Below, piece by piece: positions 11,113 through 21,627 of a stretch of DNA of 64,000 nt. Under the pieces are notes generated by a model. That model searched no databases and was not told where the DNA came from. It was given only the letters and a program-made list of their open reading frames with translations. The position numbers and the translations under genes were made by a program. Positions within the stretch are counted from its first letter, which is position 1; every line of letters starts with the position of its first letter. Source of the stretch: Scytonematopsis contorta HA4267-MV1 (GTDB lineage: Bacteria > Cyanobacteriota > Cyanobacteriia > Cyanobacteriales > Nostocaceae); assembly GCA_019359035.1 (NCBI GenBank), contig JAHHIC010000057.1, positions 62,001 to 126,000 on the forward strand. Reading direction: 5' to 3'.

Positions 11113-11331
11113 TTATTCTTCGTCCCATGCTTCTACAGATAAGAGTTCGCTAACTGGGTCTTGCATTGTAAAACCAAATTCAAATAATTCAGCTTTCCAA
11201 TACTGCCAGTCGTTACCAAATAGCAATGCTATTTTCCAAATGCTGTCGCTGGGTTTGATGATTTGTGATTCAACGAGTGATTGCACATTACGCTGCAATT
11301 TCACCATTGGGTGAGCAACTTTCTGAGTCAT
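11113..11331 (-). CDS. DUF4327-family small protein
   Basis: 72 aa MTQKVAHPMVKLQRNVQSLVESQIIKPSDSIWKIALLFGNDWQYWKAELFEFGF; recalled family pattern. Confidence 0.75.
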   Translation of the reverse strand: MTQKVAHPMVKLQRNVQSLVESQIIKPSDSIWKIALLFGNDWQYWKAELFEFGFTMQDPVSELLSVEAWDEE

Positions 11332-11538
11332 AACCTCGATTAGTTTCAGATAAAATTTGGTAAATGCTTAATCAAAACTGCTTTCCGTTTTGAATCAATT
11401 GCCGATACGTAGAGTTCTGTAGTTTGGCAAAGAAGAGTCTTACCTTTACTACTATACCATAACAGACTCGACGAGTTGGTGTGTGATTTGGTTTTGTTCG
11501 GTAATTACCACCAAGCCAACCAAACTTCAGAGTAGCAG

Positions 11539-11661
11539 TTATTGTTGACGTTTAACTAAAAAGCTAATAGTCTTGCTACCTGGATTTTTTACAAGCGTTG
11601 AAACTGCTTGTACAATCCCACCTGTTGCTGCTGTTGTTGGCGTTATTTCTAACAAACCCAT
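11539..11661 (-). CDS. candidate 40-aa small protein
   Basis: Continuous reverse-strand frame MGLLEITPTTAATGGIVQAVSTLVKNPGSKTISFLVKRQQ*; below the ORF-track cutoff; no clear RBS seen. Confidence 0.35.
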   Translation of the reverse strand: MGLLEITPTTAATGGIVQAVSTLVKNPGSKTISFLVKRQQ

Positions 11662-12004
11662 ATAAAAAGGGGTTTATGATTGATTTTTCAGGTAAAGGGT
11701 GAATTTGTAGATACCTATAAATGTTCACCTTTTATATTGAAACTCTATCACAGAATATCGCAAACATGTGTATTTCTACAAAAAGACGATGATTTTTTAG
11801 GAAAACTTAAGAATTCCTACTACTATTTTGGATGTTGTGTAAAGATGCATCTGTCTGTTGAGGTATTTTTGCTGCACCCTTACTGAAGTGGAATGTAGCG
11901 TCTTTATCTTACAAAGGCAAGTCTAGCACCCTTGATTCAGATTGAGTATCCGAAAAAATACCAAAGTCATACTAATTTATGACAACTATCTAGAGTCTGA
12001 ATTG

Positions 12005-12161
12005 GATTTGTAGTCTAAGCATCAAAATGTAGAGAGGTTATATGTAGAGACTCAACATGTAACGTCTCCCGATTCTATGTGTAGTCTTAGTGTCAAAATG
12101 TAGAAGTTTTATATGTAGAGACGTTACGCCAAAAAAGACGTTACATGTAACGTCTCTACAT
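12005..12161. repeat. two ~71-nt degenerate tandem units ending in a TGTAGAGACG palindrome
   Basis: GTAGTCTAAGCATCAAAATGTAGAGAGGTTATATGTAGAGAC... then GTAGTCTTAGTGTCAAAATGTAGAAGTTTTATATGTAGAGACGTTAC... then GACGTTACATGTAACGTCTCTACAT. Confidence 0.8.
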
Positions 12162-12163
12162 TT

Positions 12164-13033
12164 TTATAGGGTTTGCTGCAATTCCTCGATTGTATTTACG
12201 GTGAGAATATTTTGAATTATTTCATTTAAAGTCTCTAAATCGGATATTTGAGCTATTTGCGGCATTAACTGCAGTCCGTCGCTGCCAAATTTGACTCTCA
12301 ACATCGTTTCAATGTTTGATAAGGCTTGCTCTTGTCGTCCTTGTTCTTTTCCACGTGCTTCTCCACTTAATTCTCCTTCTCTTAAAATTTCTTTATACCA
12401 AGGCGATTCGCGTAATACGGTCATATCCCACCTCATGATTTCTTGTACTAATGCGCTATCTATCACAAACGTAGCAAAAAATGCCAAAACTGTTTCGAGC
12501 TCTTCTAATTGGTTTTCTGTACGTATAATTTGTAGTGCCTCTCTTATTGTAGATTCGTCCTCTCCTCCTTTGAGTATGGGTACGAATGGGAGTAATGATG
12601 TAAGTTGTTGCTGGAAGGCTACATTTACGTCGATTTCCCAAAGGTTTATTACGCGATAGTCTTGACGCGCTTGTAATCCGGCAATACTTGATGCGTATTG
12701 TGTGGGTATTGTTGTATCGCTATTTTTGAGAATATTAATAAGTACTGGGTATACGAGTAAATTATATTTCTCTTCTGCTAGCGCGGCATAAGAACGTATT
12801 CTACGCGGTAGAGTGCTTTTGTAGCGTAATTGTACTTCGTTGAGAAGTAAAAATTCTCGGTATTGGGGACTTTCTACGCGGATTAAAACGTCACTTTGTC
12901 GAGTTATCCATTGAAATTCTGGGTTAAGAATTTCACCTGCAACTATGTCTGGAATTTGTGTTACCCATCTTGCCAAATTATTTGGTGCTAGGCTTATTAA
13001 CCTTTTTGTGCTTACATCTGCGGGTTTTGTCAT
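12164..13033 (-). CDS. Rpn-family (PD-(D/E)XK, DUF4351-like) recombination-promoting nuclease/putative transposase
   Basis: PDIVAGEILNPEFQWITRQSDVLIRVESPQYREFLLLNEVQLRYKSTLPRRIRSYAALAEEKYNLLVYPVLINIL with the usual EAR..KEQGRQEQALSNIETMLRVKFG tail. Confidence 0.72.
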   Translation of the reverse strand: MTKPADVSTKRLISLAPNNLARWVTQIPDIVAGEILNPEFQWITRQSDVLIRVESPQYREFLLLNEVQLRYKSTLPRRIRSYAALAEEKYNLLVYPVLINILKNSDTTIPTQYASSIAGLQARQDYRVINLWEIDVNVAFQQQLTSLLPFVPILKGGEDESTIREALQIIRTENQLEELETVLAFFATFVIDSALVQEIMRWDMTVLRESPWYKEILREGELSGEARGKEQGRQEQALSNIETMLRVKFGSDGLQLMPQIAQISDLETLNEIIQNILTVNTIEELQQTL

Positions 13034-13267
13034 AATGTGTAGACGCGACGAATTTTAGTATTTTATTGTTATTTCTAATGTTTGAATAAGAAGAAATTTT
13101 AATTCTTTTTAGAGAGAGTTTTTATTCGTTTTGATGTAATATTTATGAGTTAAAACTAATACAAAATGATATTTGTAAGCTTTATTCGCTGCTTGGATTT
13201 GTGTATCAATTTTATAGCCAGCAAACAGTAGCTGAGAATTTACAGCGGATTTCGAGTGATTGAACTA

Positions 13268-13382
13268 CAATCGGGCAATCGTGTGGTTCGGACAATCAGG
13301 CTATCAGGCAATCGTCTGCTTCGAGCAATCGGGCAATCGTGTGGTTCGGACTATCGGGCTATCAGACTATCGGACTATGAGG
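13268..13382 (+). repeat. 8-nt (CWATCRGR) and 17-nt (CAATCGTGTGGTTCGGA) interleaved tandem array
   Basis: CAATCGGG-CAATCGTGTGGTTCGGA-CAATCAGG-CTATCAGG-CAATCGTCTGCTTCGAG-CAATCGGG-CAATCGTGTGGTTCGGA-CTATCGGG-CTATCAGA-CTATCGGA-CTATGAGG. Confidence 0.93.
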
Positions 13383-13406
13383 CGGGCAAGGATGCCCACC
13401 CCACAA
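13381..13406 (+). repeat. hairpin repeat family 1, copy B
   Basis: GGCGGGCAAGGATGCCCACCCCACAA. Confidence 0.9.
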
Positions 13407-13656
13407 GAGTTGTTGTAATACTAATGTTTTTACTTAGCTTTGCTTGTACGTTAATAAGGCGTACGCTCGCACACGTAGGTAATACTCTAAAATATTTAAA
13501 TAATTAAAGTAAGTATTATCACTTAAAATAGGCTTTTCTGAGATTAACAGTAAAAATTTTGCTTGTGGGTGATAGTTACTAGGTGTTGCCTGGGTATTCT
13601 ATAAACGAGAGTTGATTTTCGCTCTGGAATACGGTAACTACAGTCAAGGGTGAGAG

Positions 13657-14067
13657 ATGGCTAGTTCTGAAAAAGAATACATGGAGGCTCGGTCTAAAAA
13701 GCTACAGCAGCGGCAAAAAATTGTGGGTTTTGTGTCGATTGTATCTTTTTTTGGCTCTACGGCGTTTGCGGCGGTTCCAATTATCCAACAAGCTACTCAA
13801 AATTTGAAGCCAGCAGCAACAGTTGTTTCGGCTGAATCTGTTTTGCGGCAACGAGAGCAGGGTTTTGAGGCGGTTCTGCAACGGGAGCCTGAGAATAAAA
13901 CAGCACTTGAAGGTTTGGTAGATGTACGGTTACAACAGAGGGATGGTAAAGGAGCTATTGAACTTTTGGAAAAGTTGGTGAAAACAAATCCTGATAAACC
14001 TGAATATAAAGCGATGCTGGAGAAGCTGAAAAAACAAGTGGCTAGTCAAAAGGAGGTTAAAAAGTAG
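13657..14067 (+). CDS. TPR-containing membrane-anchored protein
   Basis: N-terminal TM segment, then [51 protein letters not shown]. Confidence 0.7.
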   Translation: MASSEKEYMEARSKKLQQRQKIVGFVSIVSFFGSTAFAAVPIIQQATQNLKPAATVVSAESVLRQREQGFEAVLQREPENKTALEGLVDVRLQQRDGKGAIELLEKLVKTNPDKPEYKAMLEKLKKQVASQKEVKK

Positions 14068-14127
14068 CTAGCAGATAGTCAATATATCAAGACTTTTTTG
14101 ATTGAAACTACTAGCTAGATGCTCTGA

Positions 14128-15099
14128 TTAATTCAAACGGTGGCGAATATTAGCGACTATAGGAAGAGAATCGAGTCCACGTTCGACTAATTCAGGAATT
14201 TGGGACAAACTACTAATGATTTCTTTGGCAAAATTGTATTTTTCATCGTCACCGTGATTTACGGTTAAGTATTCAAGTAGTTCTAAAGCATAGTCTGGGA
14301 AGTCGAGTACATCAGCAATACAAGCTAATTTTAAGATATTTGATGGAGTCTGGAACGATGATGTCATATCTTCTTTAATTAAATCACGAAAGTATAAAGC
14401 ATCAGCCCAAAGTAATTGACCATTTCTATTTGGAGAATAAATTGGCGAATTAGCACGAGGATATCTACTTAAACCAATCAGGTCAAATAGAGAGAATTTG
14501 TTTTTCCTCATGAAAAAATCTACATCAGAAAATAAAGGTTGATTTACATATAACGGGGAAAATTCTACTTCAGTTTGAACAGCTAAAACACTACGTTGTA
14601 ATAATTGTGATGCACCTTCTAAAATATGTAAATCTGCCCCTTGAACATCTATTTGCAAAAAATCTATTGTTTGTATTCCTTCTTTCTGACAATAACTGTC
14701 TAAGGTTGTAGTTTCTATCTCGATAGTGTAATCAACACTAAAAGCATCTCCAAGAAACTGGAATCTCTCTAACAAAGCAAAATTCGGTGCATATAGTGAC
14801 GTACAACCTAAGAATTTCGTTACATATAATGGATATGAACCAATAGAATTATTTAGTGCAATAGGAATATGTTTTTCCTACCAATTTACCTGTCTTACTG
14901 CTAAATTTTCATTTGCTGAATCACAAGCATCAGTATCAACTTCAAAACCATAAATCGTTAGATTGGGGGCTAGTTTAACCCATCTGCCAGAGCAATAATC
15001 ATCTTCACTTGAAATTTTACGCGAACCTACAATACCAATAGTAATATTAACTTGTTCTAGCTTACCGTTGGCCTTGATAAATGGAATAAACAAAGACAT
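14128..15099 (-). pseudogene. FkbM-family methyltransferase split by an in-frame TAG at 14878..14880
   Basis: ORFs 14878..15099 and 14128..14775 share a frame. Read through the stop: ...ENLAVRQVNW*EKHIPIALNNSIGSYPLYVTKFLGCTSLYAPNFALLERFQF...IQTIDFLQIDVQGADLHILEGA. Confidence 0.88.
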
Positions 15100-15293
15100 C
15101 CCATTTTTCCTTTACATATTGTTTTTATATTAAAGCATAATTTTTTTTGTATAATGACATTATTAATTTAAAATGTTAAAACAGATTTAATAACTTTTTT
15201 TAATAGACTGGATAGCAAGCTTTTCATCATAACTAAAGCTAGGTTAAAATTTTTATCTAATAAACAAGAGATAACTAAATAGAGGACTATTTT

Positions 15294-18200
15294 ATGGACA
15301 GTAAAATTTTAAGTTCAGAACTCAATCATCTTATTCCTGCGGAGATTAAAAACGATGAACTCTACAATATTCTTAATAGAATTGCAACAAAAGAAAATAT
15401 TAAAACATTTTTAGAAATAGGCTCCTCTTCCGGAGAGGGAAGTACTGAAGCTTTGGTCACCGGACTTAGGCAAAATAAAAATCAGCCAATGTTGTTTTGC
15501 ATGGAGATTTCAACCACTAGATTTGCGGCTCTTCAGAAAAACTACGAGAATGATAGTTTTGTTAAGTGCTACAACGTGTCATCAGTTTCCTTGGATAAGT
15601 TTCCAAATGAAAAGGAAATCGTTAATTTTTACACAAGCAATCAAACCAATTTAAATCTTTATCCACTAACTCAGGTTCTTGGCTGGCTACAACAGGATAT
15701 TGATTATGTTAAAAACTCTGGTGTCACAGTTAATGGTATTAAAAAAATTAAAGAGGATAATAATATTGATGATTTCGATTTTGTTTTAATTGATGGTTCT
15801 GAATTTACTGGCTTTGCGGAGCTAGAAGAAGTCTACGGAGCTAAATTTATTTGTCTTGATGATATCAATACATTTAAAAATTATCAAAATCATTATAAAC
15901 TTTTATCCGATACAAACTACGTTAAAATTGCCGAAAATCGTTTCTTGCGTAATGGATATTCTATATTCCAGAAAGTTAATAATATAGATAGTTATTTCTT
16001 TAATACCGAAACGACAGAACAGCTTCTTCTGAGTAAACTCATTAGACCAGGAATGACAGTTTTTGATGTGGGTGCTAACATCGGAGACTACTCAATTTTA
16101 TTGAGTAAGCTAGTTCGCGATTCTGGAAAAGTATATTCATTTGAGCCAACATCAAATATTTTTAATCAATTGCAGCAACGATTGTCTCAATCTAAGTGTA
16201 ATAATGTTAACGCATTTTCATTCGCGATTTATTCAGAAAATACACAAATAGAGTTTAATCAATTCCCTGAAGAATACTCAGCTTGGAACAGCCTTGGGAA
16301 ACCGGAAATGCTAAACCCAAATGGTTCCGGAGAATATGTGCCAATCGTCAATAGCGAGATTGTTAAGGCAATCAGTCTTGATTCATTTTGTGAAGAACAT
16401 GATATTAAAACTATTGATTATTTAAAAATTGATGTCGAAGGAGCAGAAAGTGATGTATTGCAAGGAACAACTAAATTACTAAGTAAAAAAGCCATTCAAT
16501 TTATTCAATTTGAAATTTCCCAAAAAATGTTGGAAGGATTCAATCGTAGTGCAAAATCAACTTTTGATATTTTGAAAAATAATGGATACGAATGTCACCG
16601 TATAACCAGAAATGGAGAAATAGGAGAGAAAATTTACGATTCTAATTCGTTTTATGAAAATTATATTGCTTTTCCTTCATTGCCTATTAACTTTTTTACA
16701 ATTGTTTTAAACGGTGAGCCTTTTATCCGCTATCATATTGACGTGTTTAAACAATTACCTTTTAAATGGCATTGGCATATTGTTGAAGGAGTGGCAGATT
16801 TAAAGCATGATACTGCATGGAGTGTTAGGCTGGGTGGATATGTTAGTGATGAGATTCATCGTAATGGACACAGCTATGATAGTACCAAAGAATATTTAGA
16901 TGAGCTAGCGCAGTTGTATCCTGATCACATTACAATTTACCGCAAGCCAGAGGGAATTTTTTGGGATGGAAAGCGAGAAATGGTGAATGCACCATTGGTA
17001 AACATTCAAGAAGAATGCTTACTATGGCAAGTAGATGTAGATGAACTTTGGACTGTTGAACAGGTTTGCACTACAAGACAAATATTTATTAATAATCCGG
17101 AAAAAACTGCAGCTTTCTACTGGTGCTGGTATTTTGTCGGGGAGAATTTGGTAATTAGCACTCGTAACTGTTATGCACAAAATCCTCAACAAGAGTGGTT
17201 GCGTACTTGGAAATTTAAACCTGGAGCATTCTGGGCTGCACATGAACCTCCGCTGCTAGTTGAAAGTTTACCAGATGGTAAATTGAAAAATATTGCAGCC
17301 GAAAACCCATTTTCACACGATGAAACTGAACAATTTAATTTAATTTTTCAGCATTTTGCCTATGTCACTTCAGAGCAATTGTGCTTTAAAGAGCAATATT
17401 ACGGTTATCAAAATGCTGTTTCACAATGGCAAGAGTTACAAAAACAAACTAAATTTCCGGTGTGTTTACGTGAATACTTTGCTTGGGTGGCTGATAATAC
17501 TCAGGTCGATACTGCCAATTCAATGGGTATAGTGCCAATTGCACAAAGGAATTTTCAGAGCAATCAATGGCGCTTTTTACGAGCAGATGAAATACCCAAT
17601 AAACTAAAAAAAATACCAATAGTTATAGTAGATGGTGTGTTTTTTCAATTGTATCAAACTGGTATTGCTCGTGTTTGGAAATCTTTACTAGAAGAATGGG
17701 CTAATAACTGCTTTGCTCAACATATTATTGTACTTGACCGTGCGGGAACTGCCCCTAAAATTCCTGGCATTAGGTATTGTACCGTACCAGCCTATGATTA
17801 TAATAATACTGATGCTGACAGAGCAATGCTGCAACAAGTTTGTGATGCAGAAGAAGCAAATGTCTTTATTTCTTCTTATTACACAACACCAATTACAACT
17901 CCTTCAGTTTTCTTAGCGTATGATATGATTCCCGAGGTTATGGGATGGGATATGAGAAATTCCATGTGGCAAGAAAAACATCGAGCTATTCAACAGGCCT
18001 CTTCTCATATGGCAATTTCACAAAATACATCTCGAGATTTGGTAAAGTATTTTCCTGATATTCCTTTGGGGTCTGTTAGCGTTGCTTATTGCGGAGTTCA
18101 AAGTATTTTTTCCCCCGTAGATTCAGAACAAATTACTGCTTTTAAAAGCAAGTACGGTATTAACAAACCTTACTTCATTTTGGTGGGTGGTGGTAGTGGT

Positions 18201-19079
18201 TACAAAAATAGCATTTTGTTCTTTCAAGCTTTTGCTCAGTTGCCAAGTAAATATGGATTTGAAATTATCTGTACTGGTTCTGGAGGTTTACTGGACTCTC
18301 AATTTAGAGAGTATACATTTGGCTGTAATATCCATATGCTACAACTAAGCGACGAAGAATTAGTACTTGCCTACTCCGGAGCATTAGCCTTGGCTTATCC
18401 TTCTAAATATGAAGGCTTTGGAATGCCTATAGCTGAAGCAATTGCTTGTGGTTGTCCTGTGATTACTTGTCCTAATGCCTCAATCCCAGAAGTTGGAGGA
18501 AAGTCTGTAATCTATGTTAATGATGATGACGTTGAAGGAATGGTAAATGCTTTATGTGACGTACAAAAACCTAGTATTCGTCGCTCCTTAATTACTGCGG
18601 GTTTACAACAAGTAAAACAGTTTTCTTGGTCAAATATGGCAAAAATAGTTGGTTCAGTATTAATTGACACTACTTTGCTATCCTTAAATTTAAAAAAGGA
18701 TAATTTTATTGTTTTCCCTGATTGGTTGCAGCCTGAAGAGTTAATTTGTTCCGAATTAGAACTGGCTATTAAAGCTATAGCAAACTCTTTGAATAGCAAA
18801 AATACAACCTTACTGATTGATACTAGTAATATATCTTACGAAGATGCTGAAATGATGCTATCTGCTATTATGATGAGTTTGTTGATGCAAGAAGATTCTG
18901 AAGTTATCGAAGAGCTAGAAATTTCTTTAGTTGGAGAACTTGCTGATGTACAATGGGAAACTCTACTAACTCGCATTAAAGCAAAAATTGTTTTAAAGTG
19001 CGAAAATCAACATACAATTGCCAGCGTACAAGCCGAAAAACTTCCTTCTACTGAAGCTTTAGACTTTTCGTACTCTTAG
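15294..19079 (+). CDS. multidomain protein: SAM methyltransferase-like, FkbM methyltransferase, glycosyltransferase-like, GT4 glycosyltransferase
   Basis: FLEIGSSSGEGSTEAL; VFDVGANIGDYSILLSK...IDYLKIDVEGAESDVLQG; INFFTIVLNGEPFIRYHIDVFK...LWQVDVDELW; SKYEGFGMPIAEAIACGCPVITCPNASIPEVGG. Confidence 0.8.
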   Translation: MDSKILSSELNHLIPAEIKNDELYNILNRIATKENIKTFLEIGSSSGEGSTEALVTGLRQNKNQPMLFCMEISTTRFAALQKNYENDSFVKCYNVSSVSLDKFPNEKEIVNFYTSNQTNLNLYPLTQVLGWLQQDIDYVKNSGVTVNGIKKIKEDNNIDDFDFVLIDGSEFTGFAELEEVYGAKFICLDDINTFKNYQNHYKLLSDTNYVKIAENRFLRNGYSIFQKVNNIDSYFFNTETTEQLLLSKLIRPGMTVFDVGANIGDYSILLSKLVRDSGKVYSFEPTSNIFNQLQQRLSQSKCNNVNAFSFAIYSENTQIEFNQFPEEYSAWNSLGKPEMLNPNGSGEYVPIVNSEIVKAISLDSFCEEHDIKTIDYLKIDVEGAESDVLQGTTKLLSKKAIQFIQFEISQKMLEGFNRSAKSTFDILKNNGYECHRITRNGEIGEKIYDSNSFYENYIAFPSLPINFFTIVLNGEPFIRYHIDVFKQLPFKWHWHIVEGVADLKHDTAWSVRLGGYVSDEIHRNGHSYDSTKEYLDELAQLYPDHITIYRKPEGIFWDGKREMVNAPLVNIQEECLLWQVDVDELWTVEQVCTTRQIFINNPEKTAAFYWCWYFVGENLVISTRNCYAQNPQQEWLRTWKFKPGAFWAAHEPPLLVESLPDGKLKNIAAENPFSHDETEQFNLIFQHFAYVTSEQLCFKEQYYGYQNAVSQWQELQKQTKFPVCLREYFAWVADNTQVDTANSMGIVPIAQRNFQSNQWRFLRADEIPNKLKKIPIVIVDGVFFQLYQTGIARVWKSLLEEWANNCFAQHIIVLDRAGTAPKIPGIRYCTVPAYDYNNTDADRAMLQQVCDAEEANVFISSYYTTPITTPSVFLAYDMIPEVMGWDMRNSMWQEKHRAIQQASSHMAISQNTSRDLVKYFPDIPLGSVSVAYCGVQSIFSPVDSEQITAFKSKYGINKPYFILVGGGSGYKNSILFFQAFAQLPSKYGFEIICTGSGGLLDSQFREYTFGCNIHMLQLSDEELVLAYSGALALAYPSKYEGFGMPIAEAIACGCPVITCPNASIPEVGGKSVIYVNDDDVEGMVNALCDVQKPSIRRSLITAGLQQVKQFSWSNMAKIVGSVLIDTTLLSLNLKKDNFIVFPDWLQPEELICSELELAIKAIANSLNSKNTTLLIDTSNISYEDAEMMLSAIMMSLLMQEDSEVIEELEISLVGELADVQWETLLTRIKAKIVLKCENQHTIASVQAEKLPSTEALDFSYS

Positions 19080-19182
19080 TATAAAGACACCAAAAGCGCT
19101 TGCTACAAAAACAATTTGTTTGTAGTAAGCGCTTTATCATCTCAAACAGATATTTACAGACCGTGTTGGAAGCTAGAAATCT

Positions 19183-21420
19183 CTAAAACCCAATATAATT
19201 TTGCCACATTTGCTCATACGCCCTTTCCATCTCACAAGCAAATTGTTTTGCATTCCAAAGGGGTGCTGTTTGCCTTGACTGGCGTAACTTCCAAGCAATT
19301 TCTTGCCTTAAAGTCGTATCTTTACCTAAACGCACACCCCATTCGATATATTCTTCATCGCTCCAAGCTATACCTTCTGTAATTCCTGCATTCATCATCA
19401 TTGTGTAACTGTTACGAGCCGCAAATTGTTGACCAACTCTTGTTACTAATGGAATACCCATCCACAGAGTTTCTAAAGTTGTTGTGGCTCCATTATAAGG
19501 GTACGTATCTAATACAATATCGGCAATACCAAGATTGGCACGGTGAATTGCTTCCAGGGGAACATCAGAAAGAAATCGCAATCTCGAAGCATCTACGCCT
19601 TCTTCCGTTGCTATTTCATAAAAAAAGTTTTTTAAAGACTCTTCCTTTGCAACGCCTTTAATTAAAAAGTAACTATTTGGTACTTCTTTAATAATTCGCA
19701 TTTGCAACTTGGCTGTATTTGTATGACGTTTATAACTTCTTTGAGCGCTAAGAAATACAATCGCATCACTAGGAATATTTAGGGTATCTCGCCGAATGTT
19801 TGGCACACCTACTTCAAATCCTTCTACAGCTATATATGTTTGAGGTAAGCGCCAGATTTTTTCTGAATAATATTCTTCTGCATCCTCTGGTAAAACATAG
19901 GGGTCGGCAATAAAATAATCAACATTGGGAATTCCTGTAGCATCCCAGCCTAACCATGTTACTTGAATTGGTGCGGGTTTGACAGCGAGAACTTCGCAGT
20001 TAACATCTAAAGTTATGCTATCTAAATCAATCAGAATATTAATTTCATCATTATAAATTTGCTCTACAGCTTCATTACTGTACATTGCATGGTTAACTTT
20101 ATCCACTTGAGATGTATACCATTGATGCAGTGGGTCGGAGCTTTTATCATTGTTAATAAAATAGCCATAAAGCTCAAAACGCTCGCGGTCATGATATTGA
20201 AATAACCATCGCGCTAACCAGCCCACAGAATGACCTTTAAGACAATAGGATAGGTAGCCAATTTTTAATTTTTTAGGTGTTATGCATAGACCTTGAATTT
20301 TTTGATACCGCTGACGACATTTTTCAACGTCCTCTCTAGCATAAATTTCTGCATTTTTTTGGCATAATTTAGCAAGTTTATTTTGTATTTGTCTGTCATG
20401 TTTTGGAGTATCTCGAAAGTATGGAGCAAAAAAATATGAATTGAAGAGTTGTGATACCTCAACAGACCTCAGCCCCGTTTTATTTTCATCTACTAGTTTT
20501 TGTAAAAGTAGCTCATGTTTTTCAAAAAAATTATATGCTTCTTCCCAATAGCCTCCAGCAGTCATCAAACCTCTTATAATTAATTGGTTAGTTGATATTA
20601 AATCTGGTAATTCAGCTACTAAAGAAGCACATAATTTCGCTGTTTTTATCCCTTTGTCATATTCACCTGCATTTTGATAAAATGTCGCTAAATGGCGCAA
20701 AACCTCAGTATTATTAGCATCTATTTTTAAATATAGTTCCGCCAAGTTTGCTGCTATAGAAGGTTGCCATTTAGTATGAGCAATTTTAATAGTTGCAGGT
20801 AGCAATATACTTAAAAAAGACATAGTCTGTTTGCCATCTTTTATAAAAGGCAAACAAGCTTCTACTAATTCCAACGTAGATGAATGTAAAGGTGCAAAAT
20901 CCAAAATACTTCGCAACATATCCATCATTAGCTCAAATTCTATGGACATATTTTGGTCTGAAATTAGTAGCTCAACTAATTCTAAAAGATTTTTTAATCC
21001 TTCTTCTAAATCCGTTTTTAGGGTAATAGATAATAAAACTAAGCATAAAAAATTATTTATATCTGTCGGACAAAGTTCTTTAATCTGTTGCCTAATTGTC
21101 CGAGATGTCGTATATTCTTCTAGGATGTAGTACCTTTGTGCTTCCTTTTGTAAGAATTCTATTAATTCAACATTCCACATTTCAACCTGTTTTGGCTCAC
21201 CTTCCATCATGGCTATCAACCAAGTTGTTTGAGCCTCAGCTTGTTCCCCTTGCAATAACAAAATCAATCCGAGATGCCAATAGTAAAACTTAACATCTGG
21301 CTCCGCATCAATTGCCTGTTCATAAAGTGCAATTGCTTGAAAATAATTACCTTGAAGTCGATATTTTTCAGCTTGCTGATGCCATCTTTCTGGAAAAATT
21401 ACAACTGTTTGACTATCCAT
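19183..21420 (-). CDS. TPR-SPINDLY-type O-linked GlcNAc transferase (GT41-like)
   Basis: TPR N-terminus; LKIGYLSYCLKGHSVGWLARWLFQYHD, QVTWLGWDATGIPNVDYFIADPYVLPE, DIVLDTYPYNGATTTLETLWMGIPLVTRVG. Confidence 0.85.
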   Translation of the reverse strand: MDSQTVVIFPERWHQQAEKYRLQGNYFQAIALYEQAIDAEPDVKFYYWHLGLILLLQGEQAEAQTTWLIAMMEGEPKQVEMWNVELIEFLQKEAQRYYILEEYTTSRTIRQQIKELCPTDINNFLCLVLLSITLKTDLEEGLKNLLELVELLISDQNMSIEFELMMDMLRSILDFAPLHSSTLELVEACLPFIKDGKQTMSFLSILLPATIKIAHTKWQPSIAANLAELYLKIDANNTEVLRHLATFYQNAGEYDKGIKTAKLCASLVAELPDLISTNQLIIRGLMTAGGYWEEAYNFFEKHELLLQKLVDENKTGLRSVEVSQLFNSYFFAPYFRDTPKHDRQIQNKLAKLCQKNAEIYAREDVEKCRQRYQKIQGLCITPKKLKIGYLSYCLKGHSVGWLARWLFQYHDRERFELYGYFINNDKSSDPLHQWYTSQVDKVNHAMYSNEAVEQIYNDEINILIDLDSITLDVNCEVLAVKPAPIQVTWLGWDATGIPNVDYFIADPYVLPEDAEEYYSEKIWRLPQTYIAVEGFEVGVPNIRRDTLNIPSDAIVFLSAQRSYKRHTNTAKLQMRIIKEVPNSYFLIKGVAKEESLKNFFYEIATEEGVDASRLRFLSDVPLEAIHRANLGIADIVLDTYPYNGATTTLETLWMGIPLVTRVGQQFAARNSYTMMMNAGITEGIAWSDEEYIEWGVRLGKDTTLRQEIAWKLRQSRQTAPLWNAKQFACEMERAYEQMWQNYIGF

Positions 21421-21627
21421 AAACGATTAATACTATTTTGGAGAAACATCTGTTAATATCATTGTTTTTAATTTGAATAAAAATATTTCATAACAAATTA
21501 AAATTATAACAATGACTCTATAAAAATCTCACAACAAAATGAGTAGCGTTATGTTCACACTACCCACTTTATCGACGTCATGCTAAAAAGATGACAAATG
21601 TTGAAACAGCAATTTGTCTCTTTTTAT

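Noticed and set aside
11015-11314. 99-aa plus-strand ORF
   Set aside because: Antisense to the DUF4327-like gene.
13256-13507. 83-aa ORF on the plus strand
   Set aside because: Mostly translation of the 8/17-nt tandem array and hairpin copy B; no recognisable domain.
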